A stretch of 37,689 nt of DNA from Pseudopyrenochaeta lycopersici (GCA_003313425.1 NHZP01000134.1:1-37689), one strand, 5' to 3'. Positions 23,263-33,398 are shown, counted from the first letter of the stretch. The notes: a model not told the origin generated them from the letters alone. Program-made: numbers and translations.

Positions 23263-25432
23263 GCAGCAATAACAGCAGAGAAAGCGGCTAGACCCTAAGG
23301 AGAGGCTCACTAGCTTGTTAGCTGAGTGGGAAACTATTGAGCGTCAGGATAATAAGGCAATCAGCCAAATCGCTGAAGAGGCCTTAGCCTACGACCGCAC
23401 TGGCTGGTTAAAACGGACGTAATAGGAGCAGTACCTTAAAGCCTACCTAGACTGGAAGCAGCTCGCCTACGCTGTGCGACCGCCAGGCGACGACGAGCTA
23501 GTATTACAATGTATGGTACGCCGCGTTGAAGAGGTAGTTGAGCAGGCTGTCGAGGGGCTCAGCTTGCTATTGATTGAGACGTTGCGCTGGCTACGTAGTG
23601 CAACACTACAGCAGTCTGATTGTCGCCCTCTAGGTTGTATGTAGAAGATAGAAAGCTAACGTTGCGCAGCACGGCTCTGGGCACGACTTATTTGCTACTG
23701 CCTGCGGTTAATTGCTGCTGGAGAGAAAGAGAAGGAGGAGGAAGACGCAGAGGACGGATTCTAGTATATCGTCCGCCTATTCCCCTGGCACGGAGGGTAG
23801 AAGCAGGAAGTAGTAAAGCTCTGGAGACTACTGACTGCTGCTGACGGAAGCAGTCACGTAGCTGAACAGCAGAAGGCTATCCTAAGCCTATCTAAGGCAC
23901 TGTTCTGCCAGGAGGTATACTGTTAGCTGTTTCATAGCGGTATAATCTACTTCCTCGCCGCGCTAGCTATTAACCTAGATACGAACTGACTACGCGACGC
24001 CTCGCAGTTCTTAACGCTTCTTAGCTTAATCGTCTACTGCGTCCGCGTCCTAGCAGCTGAAGCTTTCCTCCTATCTACCTAGCGCGCAGAGCAGGGTGCT
24101 GCTAAGACAGCTGCTCTACTACATCAGCGAGCGCGCTATCTTGTTGATGGCTCGCATAGCCCGATGAGCATTATGATTAGTCTACTTGCTTACGCTAAGC
24201 ATATCTCTCTACGTACCCTAGGCTGTATTGCAGGCAGTATGTGGTGGTCTCTTAACCGCCAGACGTTCTTCCTTAAAGGCCGGCCTATTAAGCTAGAGCG
24301 CTTTCGCGCTATGGCACAAGGACTAGTAGCGAAGGCAGAGCAGATCCTTTGGGGGGAACTGCTCTGGGTAGAGGAGCAGGTACAGCGACGCTCTACTAAC
24401 CTAGCAGCTATCTAAGATAATGTGACAACAGCACAGCGAGCAGGCTGCTTCTTAACACTAGCTTAGCTTAAAGAGGGCAGGGACTGGGTTCTCGCGCGGC
24501 TCGCGAGCGTGCCAGCTGCGCAGCAACTATATACATTAAGAGGGGAGCAGGAAGGCGAGGAGGGCAATCAAGGTAGCTAAGTCTACCAAGCTAAGGCGTC
24601 TATACTGTGGCATAAGCAACAGGTGCAGCGATATCTCCAGCGCGTGGGACGCTTCCTTGAGCTACTCTGTCTCGCGGTCTATATTACAGGCGGGCAGCTA
24701 GCGCGCGGGCCTGAGTTGCTGTTAGTTTGGTGGCGTAATGGGGTGCTCCAGGATCGCAACCTCTACGTAATTGATGGGCAGGTTACGCTAGTCACCCGCT
24801 ACTATAAGACGCAGGCGCAGTGGGATCGACCTAAGGTAGTTCCGCGCTTCCTGCTAGAGGCAGTAGGGCAGTTGATCGCAGCGTACCTGCTCTACGTACG
24901 GCCTCTGCGGGCGATGCTGCTAGCTAGCTAAGGTAAAGTAGCTTTAGCATCGATGAACGACTACCTCTGGGTAGACAAGGATAAGCTCTGGGATATAGAT
25001 AGGCTTACGCGTGCGTTAGCGGTTGAGTTAGTAGAGCTTCTAGGCACGCGGCTGACGATCTAGGAGTACCGGCACGTAGCTGTAGGTATTAGGCGCGAGG
25101 TAGTAGGACAGCGGTTTGCAGCAGGCTATTGTCAGGAGAAAAAGAGTCGCGGTAGTTACTGGGCGTTTGCACCTGAGGTAGATGGTGGCAGTGACGGCGA
25201 GGAGGACGGAGAGGATCCGCTTGAGCTACAGAGCGGGTGTTTTACGACGACAGGACTAGTAGCCTATGCTGTACAGGCTGATATAGTACAGGGGCTAAGT
25301 GTTCGTTCAATTAACGTCTTCCGCACGTTAAGCTATAGCTGGCACGCCTTCCTTGGCTTCCTTCTATATACAGAGGCGAGTAGAAAGAGGAAGCAGGAGC
25401 AGAGCAGCCTAAGCGATAGAGACGAGCCGCAG

Positions 25433-25620
25433 AAGAGGCAGCAGACGCAGCAGTTCCAGCAGACGCAGCAGTTCCAGCAGACGCAGCAGTTCCAGCAGAC
25501 GCAGCAGTTCCAGACGCAGTAGTTCCAGCAGACGCAGCAGATGCAGCAGTTCCAGCAATTCCAGCAATTCCAGCAGTTTGAGCAGTTTCAGCAGTTTTAG
25601 CAGTTCCAGCAGTGGTAACG
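25433..25620 (+). repeat. CAG-rich 18-bp minisatellite replacing the Walker A region of copy B
   Basis: Units of TTCCAGCAGACGCAGCAG degenerate into CAG/TTC runs. They encode Gln-rich sequence in one frame. They sit exactly where copy A carries helicase motifs I, Ia and the DECH box. Confidence 0.8.
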
Positions 25621-26296
25621 GTGGCAACTGAGGTAGAATTAAAGGCAGTAGTTAATAAGTCGCATGTTGTTATTACAGCAGACTCGTGGCGGACAAAGCT
25701 GCACAGGCTAAAGGATCTTCGGCTGCTACTGTGCCAGCAGGTACTACTTACAGCTACGTTGCCGCCGTCGCAGGAGAGGCAGCTACAGGAGGTAATGTTA
25801 ATGCGCGGAGCAACAATTATCCGCGCAGAGACAACGCAGCGACGTAGGACGCAGTATACAGTAGTACGCTGCAGGCGTAAGGTAGAGCTGCAGGAGACGG
25901 CTGTAGAGCTTGCGCGCAGGCTGATGGACAAGGCAAGGTTGCTTAGTAGCGCGCAGGTAGCAGAGGTAGCAGGAGGACGAGAGGTAGCAAGAGCGAAAGG
26001 GGTTGTGTACTGTCGCAGCAAGGCGCTGTGTGAGCAGCTAGCAGGGCGGCTAGGCTGCGTAGCGTACCACGCAGGCATGCCCGAGCGTGCAGAGGTACTA
26101 GAGAGGTAGAGACAGTCAGGAGGGCTAATCACGTGCACGTCAGCGCTTGGAGTAGGAGTAGATATCGCGCAGGTGCTCTTCACGCTGCATGTAGAGAGGC
26201 CGTGGGGGATGGTTGATTTTGTGCAGGAGAGCGGGCGAGCGCGAGGGGCAGGCAAGGCAGTGATTCTAGTGGTGCAAGGACAGCAGTGGCAGAAAG

Positions 26297-26408
26297 CTGA
26301 GGCAGAGGCAGAGGCAGAGGCAGAGGCAGAGGCAGAGGCAGAGTCAGAGGCAGAGGCAGAGGCAGAGGCAGAGGCAGAGTCAGAGGCAGAGGCAGAGGCA
26401 GAGGAGCA
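26297..26408 (+). repeat. GAGGCA hexanucleotide repeat in copy B
   Basis: About 18 units of GAGGCA, with two GAGTCA variants, encode a long Glu-Ala run just after helicase motif VI. Confidence 0.9.
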
Positions 26409-26829
26409 GCAACCGATGAACGATAGCGAGGTGATGGACGCGTTTATTAGCACAGTAGGTTGTTGAAGAGCAGTAATAAGTTAGTATATAGACGGCAGGC
26501 AATTATCTTGCAGACAGCTACAGGCAAGAGCAAATACAGGAGTAGACGGCGCAGCAGACGGCGCAGCAGAAGGCGCAGAGATAGCGTTCTGCGATAACTG
26601 TGAGGAGCAGGAGTATAGAGGGCAGAAACAGTGGCAGGACGAGGAGCAGGTACAGGCGAGGCAGGAGCAGGTAGTACGGGCGAAGCTTGATGAGCTATCA
26701 CAGACGACGTGTCCATACTGCTAGGGTATGTTGCATGAAGTATTTAGGAGGGAGGAGGGCAAGGTGGTAGTACAGTAGGAGGAAGAGGAGGAGGAGTATG
26801 AGGCAGGGCAGTAAGAGGAGGAAGAGGCG

Positions 26830-26968
26830 GAGCAACAGACTAAGCAGCAAGCTGAGCAGCAAGCTAAGCGGCAGGCCGAGCAGCAGACCAAGCTGCAGAC
26901 TGAGCAGTAGGCCGAGCAGCAGGCCGAGCAGCAGGCTAAGCAGCAGGCCAAGCAGCAGGCCGAGCAGG
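26830..26968 (+). repeat. CAG/AAGCAG-rich repeat in copy B tail
   Basis: Imperfect units around GCCGAGCAGCAG encode a Lys/Glu/Gln/Ala-rich, probably helical stretch. Confidence 0.75.
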
Positions 26969-27469
26969 AGCTCGAGTAGAGAGAGCGCAAGGCGGCAGTA
27001 TATAGTCTGTGGTAGTGTCCGCGGCTTAGGCAGGAGGGGTTGCAGGATATAGAGGAGCTGCGGAGTAGGGTAAGGTATAAAAAGCAGGTTTAAACGTGCT
27101 GGAAGTGTGGGATAATAGAGTATCTCTGCGGCAGAACGCAGGGTAGTAAGCAGAGCAGCAAGCAGAGCTGTAAGCAGAGTAGTAGGCAGGCAGATTGCGC
27201 ATAGCCGAACGTAGCGATAGCAGTACTATATAGGCTACGAGTAGCAGCAGAGGCAAAAGCAAAGCTAGAGGTAGGTAGAGGAATTCAAGATAGTAGGCTT
27301 TGGGAGGTAGGATATTAAGGGCAGGTAGATAGTAAGGAGGAGCTAGGTAGATGGATAGGAGAGGTATATTAAGATAGGCGGATTTTTAAGGATATTACTA
27401 GTAAAGGAGTGGCTAGTATTATATATAGTATCTTAGAAGAGGAAAGAAAGAAATAGATATAATTTATAT

Positions 27470-28110
27470 AGTATTTATAAAAGAATAGTTAACTAGTTTA
27501 AATAAGAAAAAAGAAGAAGAGAGTAAAGTAATTTAATATAAGATATTAGAAAGAGAGTAGATAATAGCTAGCTGTATTAAATAAGAAAAAAGAAGAAGAG
27601 AGTATAGTAATTTAATATAAGATATTAGAAAGAGAGTAAATAATAGCTAGGTGTATTAAATAAGAAAAAGAAGAAAGAGAGTAAAGTAATTTAATATAAG
27701 ATATTAAAAGAAGGTAGAATATAAGTAAGTAGTTTAAATAAGTAAAAAAAAAGAGTAAAGTAATTTAATATAAGATATTAGAGAGAAAGTAAAGAATAGG
27801 CAAGTAGTTTAAATATAAAAAAAGAAGAAAAGGAGTAAAGTAAATTAATATAAGATAAAGTAAAGGATAGGTAAGTAGTAATAATAGGAAAAAGAGTTAG
27901 AAGAGTAAATTAATTTAATATAGTATATTAGAGGGCGAGTAGAGAAAGTGTAAGTAGTTTAAATAAGAAAAAGAGTTAAGAGAGTAAAGTAATATAATAT
28001 AGTATAGAGAGAGAAAGATAGTAGGGATTTGCTAACCGCTTTTATAAGGTTATAAAAGAGGAGAGTAAAGTAATATAATATTGTATAGAGAGAGAACGAT
28101 AGTAGAGATT
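27470..28110. repeat. Degenerate tandem repeat, about 75-85 bp units
   Basis: Seven to eight units share AGTAAAGTAATTTAATATA, often followed by AGATATTAGA, GAAAAAGAAG-type runs and TAGTTTAAATAAG. The last two units carry AGTAATATAATATAGTATAG-like versions and GATTTGCTAAC. It separates copies B and A. Confidence 0.8.
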
Positions 28111-28123
28111 TGCTAACAGCAAA

Positions 28124-28225
28124 GACCGAAGGGATTAAGGTCGTTTTTGGGGTTAATCCCCTGAAAAACCCTAGCAGTTGGGGCCTTAATCCCTAAGGTC
28201 GATAATATCAATGGGATTAAGGTCT
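28124..28225. repeat. Nested inverted repeats at the start of the intact gene's block
   Basis: Arms at 28124-28142 and 28182-28200 are 19-bp inverted repeats with three mismatches (core GGGATTAAGG / CCTTAATCCC). Between them is a second hairpin (28143-28170, GTTTTTGGGG against CCCCTGAAAAAC). A third copy of GGGATTAAGGTCT lies at 28213-28225. Its role is unknown; it could be a small element end or a boundary structure. Confidence 0.65.
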
Positions 28226-28532
28226 GAACTTGCGTGGATTGCGCTGCAACTTCACAGTCTAATGCATCTAACTCCGTTGCGTTGATTGAACCAACTTTCA
28301 TGACGATTGGACAAGTATGTCGTGAGATATTTAATGAAAAGTGTAATGGTTTTCGTGGTTGTTAGGGTAGGCCGTGCGCGTTTGAGTTGAGTAACAATGC
28401 CAAGATTAGGGTTTCGAGACACCATACAAAGTGCCCGGGGGAGAGTCCGACAGCGTGATAGACAAGGCATCACAAAAAGAAAGTTCATTGAAGTACAGTA
28501 ATTTCCGTTAGAACGACCGCGAGGATTGCAAC

Positions 28533-28573
28533 CATATAAGGAAGAGAAAGGGCAATTTTATAGAGTATATATT
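28533..28573 (+). promoter_or_regulatory. TATA-like segments upstream of copy A
   Basis: CATATAAG (28533-28540) and TATAGAGTATATATT (28559-28573) precede the ATG at 28593. The first, about 55 bases upstream, is the better placed candidate. No ACGCGT cluster like that of copy B is present. Confidence 0.3.
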
Positions 28574-28592
28574 GTCTATGTAGATTAATACA

Positions 28593-31500
28593 ATGGAGCA
28601 GTTTACCAGCATTTTTGAGTATTTGCCCGCACAGCGCATCGCCGTATGCAAGAGCCACCAACAGGGTGTTATTAAATCCCAGTTGAAGACCCATTTAGAC
28701 ACCAAGCATCAGGAATATGTTCGCAGGACACGTTGGGAAATCGTCGAGGTAGTACAGGCAGAGGCATCATTGCAACAATGGGCCATGACCCAAGACGAGG
28801 TTGTTTACCCCAGCCCAGAGTCCAGCCCGTTGCCCCATTTGCCGGTGTACCACGACGGATTGCGTTGCCAGCAGTGCCCGTACGTTAATCGTAGCATCAA
28901 ACGTATCCAAGAGCATTGTCGACAAGAGCATGGTTGGAAGGGGGACAGTCGGCCGAAGCCAGGGCGTCCGTCAGGCACGCGAACCATGTGGGCAACCGTG
29001 TCATGCCAAAAGTTCCAAAACACCAGTAAGATGGGCCGATTGTTTGAGGTCAGCGCAGCCACAGAGGCCCAGCACACAGGCGACGCGGACGTGGACGTAA
29101 GCCGGGCGATTGAGGAGTCGTTGGTCCAGGCCACAGCCCAGTTAGAGGAGTTGGAAGAGAAGAAGAATTCCACCATCCAAGCCAACGACGACCGGTACGA
29201 TTTTAGCAAGTGGTTGGATCGAGCGGGTTGGGCCCGACATTTGAAAGGGTTGAAGCGTGATTGGTTGTTAACAATGGCGACAAAGCCCACGACCAAGGAG
29301 CGCGCATTGTACGAGGTATGTTGGGCAGCACGCATGGTCATGTGGCGGGCACAGCAGGCGTCCAAGGCAAGTGTGGTCGGGTTACCAGCCATGATGTACA
29401 TCAATCGGCGAGAGTTTGGTGGCAAGGGCAACGAGAAGCCGTTCAATGCGCAGCAAACAGGAAAAACAATGGTCAGGTACAGCAATTGGTGGTTGGAGAT
29501 TATTTCATACATTTGGCGGACCCACGAGTTGCCCGTTGTCAGCAGCCGCAACGACGACGTGGAGGTGGAAGGAAAGAGACCGCCGTATCACATCAGTGGC
29601 AGGCAGGATATGTGGTTGCAAAAGATCAAGATGATCGTAGGGCGGGACCAGGAGGAGGATTGGTTTGAGGAGATGGAGTCGGACGGCGAGGGCGACGAGG
29701 AGAGGTTGGACGAGACGCAGGAGGAGGAATTAGAGGGCCATGTGTTGCAGTTCATGTTAGCATTGTTGGACCATTTTTTGGGCGACAGTGAGTACACGAG
29801 CGCGTTGATCAGTGGTATGGCCGTGTTGGGGATCAGCGCCGAGGACGGTTGGTTGAGCCCGTTGGTATACACGCCCAAGCAGGCCGCCATCGTCAACACA
29901 TCACGCATGTTGGTGTTGTACAAGTCGACCCAGTTGCGGCAGCAAGAAGTAGGCAAGTTAATGGCCGAGGGTTGGGGAGCAGAAGATGCAAAAGCCATGG
30001 CACCAAGCCATTTCCATTTGGTGCAGGAGATGGCCCAGCGGTTTATGACGTTGACCGATTACAATGGCAAGCCAACGCCCATTGATTATATACAGCGGTT
30101 GAAGGCATTTGGATTCCACATCCGGTACAACACGAACGCAGAGGGAGTGGTCGATTGGAACGGCGATACGTTGTTGTACCGTAACATCCGGTTCAGCATG
30201 CCGCAAATGCGGTCGATGATCCACGGCACAATGGCCAGCACACGACAACAGATTGTAAGGGATTTAATGTTGTTGCAGATAGACGACGAGGGCGCGATAG
30301 CCAAAGACACAACGGCGTTGCCAGTCATCGATTGGGCAAGGTTGGTCGACAATGCAGCCGAGCAGCGGGTTGGGTGGAGTTTCATGGAAGACCCGCGCAA
30401 CAAAAATGCCACAAGCGTAGATGATCCCAAGCAGTGGTTAGCGCAGCGGGTACAGAAGGAAAAGGCCATACAAAATAGTTTTATCGACGTTGAGGTGACA
30501 CGGGCGGCGTTACCCAGAGGTGGAAGCGTGGTGTGGTTACGGGACCGCATACAGGCATACGGGCAAGCCATGAAAGAAGCCCGACACAAGTTGGCAGCGT
30601 TAGTCCATATGACAGGAGGTGCACCAGCGCGGGCGACGGAGTTGGTGACGGTCAAATACAAAAATAGCGCGAATGGTGACAGTCGAGGAATTTTTATCGA
30701 AGATGGGTTGGTAGTGTTTGTTACCAAATATCACAAGAATATCGGACAGTCAGGCAACGGTAAAGTAATCCACCGATATTTACCACGCGAAGTAGGCGAA
30801 TTAGTCGTTTATTATTTGTGGTTCGCCAGCCCGTTTTGGCACCAGATCGAGGGGGCGGTTCGTGGCAAGGCGGTAGACACGAGCGCATATATGTGGGAGC
30901 CCCAGCCGGAGCAGGGTTGGCAGAAACCCGAGAGGAAAAGAAGACGCGGTGCCGAGAGCGTCCAGTGCCGCAGCAAGAGCGCAAAGAGAGACAGCAGATG
31001 CCGCAGCGTCGGTCGAGCGAGCCAGGATTCGTGGGAAGAGGGGGCCGAGTCGGGTGACGATACAGAGCAACCAGACGACCAGCAGCGCCCCATAGAGTTG
31101 TGGAACACCAACCGGGTCAAGCACGCGATGCAGAAAGCATCGTTGCCGCATATGGGTGTCAAGTTAAATGTGCAGGCGTGGAGACATGGCACCAAGGCGA
31201 TGTACCGTCGATACATTCACAACCGGGCCGCGGTCAAGGCATTTTTAGACGCCGACGAGGACAGTGACGGTTCAGAAAACGAAGATGAGTTTTTCGACAT
31301 CCAGACAGGTCACGGCAGCCGCATGGCCGGCGGCATATACGGACGACCCGTCACGGAGGCCATGTTCAGCGTCGAGGCGAAGAGGGTCGGGTTACGTTTG
31401 GCCAGCATGGAGTGGCATGCGTTTTTGCAGATTCCGTCCACCATGTCGATGAAACCGCGGAAAGGCACGCAGGCAGCAGCAGCCCGTAAAGAAGCAGTAG

Positions 31501-33398
31501 AGGAAGAATACCGTCGGTGGAAGATGATGCGGTTGGTGGACGTAGACGCCGAGTTGAAGAATTTGTTGGGGGACCAGGCCGAATTCCGCAGCGTCCAAAG
31601 GCCAGCCATCCAAGCGATTATGCAGCACAAGAGCCCAGTAGTAGCCATCATGGGCACAGGGGCCGGCAAGAGCGTGTTGTTCATGTTGCCAGCGTCGGTG
31701 TCCACCGGGGTGACGATCGTGATTGTTCCGTTGGTTGCATTGCGGTTCGACATGAAAGAGCGGTGCGAGCAGTTGGGCATTGTCAGTGCAGAATGGAACA
31801 GTCGACGGCCGCACGAGTCCGCGCAAGTCATGTTTGTAACGCCCGAGGCAGCGGTGGGCGAGATGTTTGGCGATTACATCACCCGACAGCGGTTGATAGG
31901 ACGTTTGGATCGGATTGTGGTGGACGAGTGTCATGCCGTATTAGATTCGTTGGACGGTTTCCGTAGCCGGATGTTGAAGTTGAGAAGTTTGGTTCGAGTG
32001 GAGACACAGATGGTGTATTTAACGGCGACATTGCGGCCCAGCGAAGAGCAGCAGTTCATCGACGTGATGGGATTACCGTCCAAGAGGCAGTGCCAGTGGT
32101 TCCGCGGACAGACGACGCGTAAGAACATCCGATATCGAGTACATGCGTACGACACAGCCGACGAGCAGCAAGCAGTCCAGCATTTGGTGGAGGATTTGAA
32201 GAATAAGTACCCGTTGCCCGGCCAGGTTGTTGTGTATTGCGGTTTAGTGAAGCGAACAAAAGACATGGCCAAGAAGTTAGGGGCCGTTTGTTACCATCGG
32301 GAAGTTGGCAGTATCGAAGAGAAGAAGGAGATTGTCAAACAATTAACCAGTGGACAACAGCAGGTGTTCACAGCGACCAACGCGTTAGGGTTAGGGATCG
32401 ATGCGCCGACGATCCGCGCGGTAGTTCACATAGGCACAATCCGCAAGATGCGGCATTACGCACAAGAAAGTGGCCGGGCAGGGCGTGATGGTAAGCCGAG
32501 TGAGGCAATCATCATGCGAGGGTATCGGAAAACACGACAAGGGAGGGTGTATGGTAAGTTTGGCAAGGACGTGGAGGCAGAGATGCAGGATTTGATTGCG
32601 GGAGAGGGGTGTATGCGGAAGGTGATTGACCAGGCGATGGATGGGGCGGATGGAGTGGATGGGGTGGACACGCGGTGGGAGTGCGAGGAGGATGAGGAGC
32701 GGTGTCAACGTTGCGCGAGGCCAGGGGTAGGGAGGGCGCAGGAAGAGGAGTGGGTGACAGCAGAAAAGATGGAGTTTGAGCAGCAGGGCAGGGGGCGGAA
32801 ATGGTTGGCGGAGCAAGAGATGGAGCGGCAGTGCAGAGAAGCAGCAGAGGTGGAGGCATTGGTGGAGTTGATGGAGGAGTGGCGGGTAGGGTGTCAGTTG
32901 TGCCGGGCGTGGGGGGAAGATGGAAGGGGACATGAGTTGGAGGATTGCGTTCACGAGCAGGCGGAGAACGCGCGAGAAGGGTGCGAGAGGTTCCAGAAGG
33001 ATTGGATTTATGTTAAGTTTTCATGTTGTTATGATTGTAAATTGCCGCAGGCGTTATGCAGGAGTTTTGAGATGGATATCATGGATGGGGGGTACAGAAA
33101 AAAGGCAGGGAGAAGATGTCAGTACGAGGGCGTGTTGATGAAGACATTGGTAGTGGCGTTAATGCGGGAGGTGTTTAAGGTTCCGGAGTTTTTTCACGGG
33201 GCGATAAAAGAGGATGGGGTTGCGGGGGGGTTGGGGTTTGAGGAGGACGAGGAGGACGAGGAGGACGAGGACGAGGTTGTTGGGGGGACATTCCGGGCGA
33301 TCGTGCAATGGGGGAGCGGGAGGAAGCGATGGGGAGGGATTGAAGGGAACAAGTTGAGTTGGATTATTGGGAGGATTGTTGGGTGTTTGAAGGGTTAG
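28593..33398 (+). CDS. OrsD-zinc / tyrosine recombinase / RecQ helicase fusion protein, copy A (telomere-linked helicase)
   Basis: This is an intact 1601-aa protein without introns. Residues 1-115 form an OrsD-like (PF12013-type) region: C19...H34-x4-H39, then the conserved PLPHLPV and C92-x2-C95-x12-H108-x4-H113. Residues about 660-930 carry a tyrosine-recombinase signature: GGAPARATEL (R680), TKYHK (K712), QAWRHGT (Q-x-x-R864) and GHGSRMAGGIYGR, with H907 and Y916 nine apart as in the box II end of the family. Residues about 985-1310 are a RecQ motor: Walker A GTGAGKS (1021-1027), DECH (1111-1114), LTATL, NALGLGID and QESGRAGRDG (1291-1300). A Cys-rich segment (about 1363-1500) and an acidic stretch follow. 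Telomere-linked RecQ genes are known in fungi; the recombinase part suggests DNA breakage-rejoining as well as unwinding. Leucine is encoded only by TTG/TTA. Confidence 0.85.
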   Translation: MEQFTSIFEYLPAQRIAVCKSHQQGVIKSQLKTHLDTKHQEYVRRTRWEIVEVVQAEASLQQWAMTQDEVVYPSPESSPLPHLPVYHDGLRCQQCPYVNRSIKRIQEHCRQEHGWKGDSRPKPGRPSGTRTMWATVSCQKFQNTSKMGRLFEVSAATEAQHTGDADVDVSRAIEESLVQATAQLEELEEKKNSTIQANDDRYDFSKWLDRAGWARHLKGLKRDWLLTMATKPTTKERALYEVCWAARMVMWRAQQASKASVVGLPAMMYINRREFGGKGNEKPFNAQQTGKTMVRYSNWWLEIISYIWRTHELPVVSSRNDDVEVEGKRPPYHISGRQDMWLQKIKMIVGRDQEEDWFEEMESDGEGDEERLDETQEEELEGHVLQFMLALLDHFLGDSEYTSALISGMAVLGISAEDGWLSPLVYTPKQAAIVNTSRMLVLYKSTQLRQQEVGKLMAEGWGAEDAKAMAPSHFHLVQEMAQRFMTLTDYNGKPTPIDYIQRLKAFGFHIRYNTNAEGVVDWNGDTLLYRNIRFSMPQMRSMIHGTMASTRQQIVRDLMLLQIDDEGAIAKDTTALPVIDWARLVDNAAEQRVGWSFMEDPRNKNATSVDDPKQWLAQRVQKEKAIQNSFIDVEVTRAALPRGGSVVWLRDRIQAYGQAMKEARHKLAALVHMTGGAPARATELVTVKYKNSANGDSRGIFIEDGLVVFVTKYHKNIGQSGNGKVIHRYLPREVGELVVYYLWFASPFWHQIEGAVRGKAVDTSAYMWEPQPEQGWQKPERKRRRGAESVQCRSKSAKRDSRCRSVGRASQDSWEEGAESGDDTEQPDDQQRPIELWNTNRVKHAMQKASLPHMGVKLNVQAWRHGTKAMYRRYIHNRAAVKAFLDADEDSDGSENEDEFFDIQTGHGSRMAGGIYGRPVTEAMFSVEAKRVGLRLASMEWHAFLQIPSTMSMKPRKGTQAAAARKEAVEEEYRRWKMMRLVDVDAELKNLLGDQAEFRSVQRPAIQAIMQHKSPVVAIMGTGAGKSVLFMLPASVSTGVTIVIVPLVALRFDMKERCEQLGIVSAEWNSRRPHESAQVMFVTPEAAVGEMFGDYITRQRLIGRLDRIVVDECHAVLDSLDGFRSRMLKLRSLVRVETQMVYLTATLRPSEEQQFIDVMGLPSKRQCQWFRGQTTRKNIRYRVHAYDTADEQQAVQHLVEDLKNKYPLPGQVVVYCGLVKRTKDMAKKLGAVCYHREVGSIEEKKEIVKQLTSGQQQVFTATNALGLGIDAPTIRAVVHIGTIRKMRHYAQESGRAGRDGKPSEAIIMRGYRKTRQGRVYGKFGKDVEAEMQDLIAGEGCMRKVIDQAMDGADGVDGVDTRWECEEDEERCQRCARPGVGRAQEEEWVTAEKMEFEQQGRGRKWLAEQEMERQCREAAEVEALVELMEEWRVGCQLCRAWGEDGRGHELEDCVHEQAENAREGCERFQKDWIYVKFSCCYDCKLPQALCRSFEMDIMDGGYRKKAGRRCQYEGVLMKTLVVALMREVFKVPEFFHGAIKEDGVAGGLGFEEDEEDEEDEDEVVGGTFRAIVQWGSGRKRWGGIEGNKLSWIIGRIVGCLKG

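Larger units (their letters stand above)
22667..27460 (+). pseudogene. OrsD-tyrosine recombinase-RecQ gene, copy B, degraded
   Basis: It starts at ATG 22667 (MFTFLPSYSVLVCR). The OrsD-like zinc region lies at about 22667-23100. The recombinase block GGQLARGPELLLVWW (catalytic Arg) is near 24687-24730, and TRYYKTQ (Lys) follows. Near 25060 comes EYRHVAVGI with a TAG at the HxxR first position. A Tyr then lies nine residues after a Cys at the His position (near 25238-25275), before LSYSWHAFLGF. The Walker A part of the helicase is missing: a CAG-rich minisatellite (25433-25620) joins the recombinase to the second half of lobe 1 (QVLLTATLPPSQERQL, then GVVYCRSK and FVQESGRARGAG). The Cys-rich tail region continues to about 27460 with repeat expansions. 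Many stops are TAG at Gln positions. Confidence 0.75.

Noticed and set aside
25311..26453. 380-aa - strand open frame antisense to copy B
   Set aside because: Its sequence is Ser/Ala and Thr/Ala repeats produced by the antisense of GAGGCA and CAG repeats; the + strand carries the helicase motifs.
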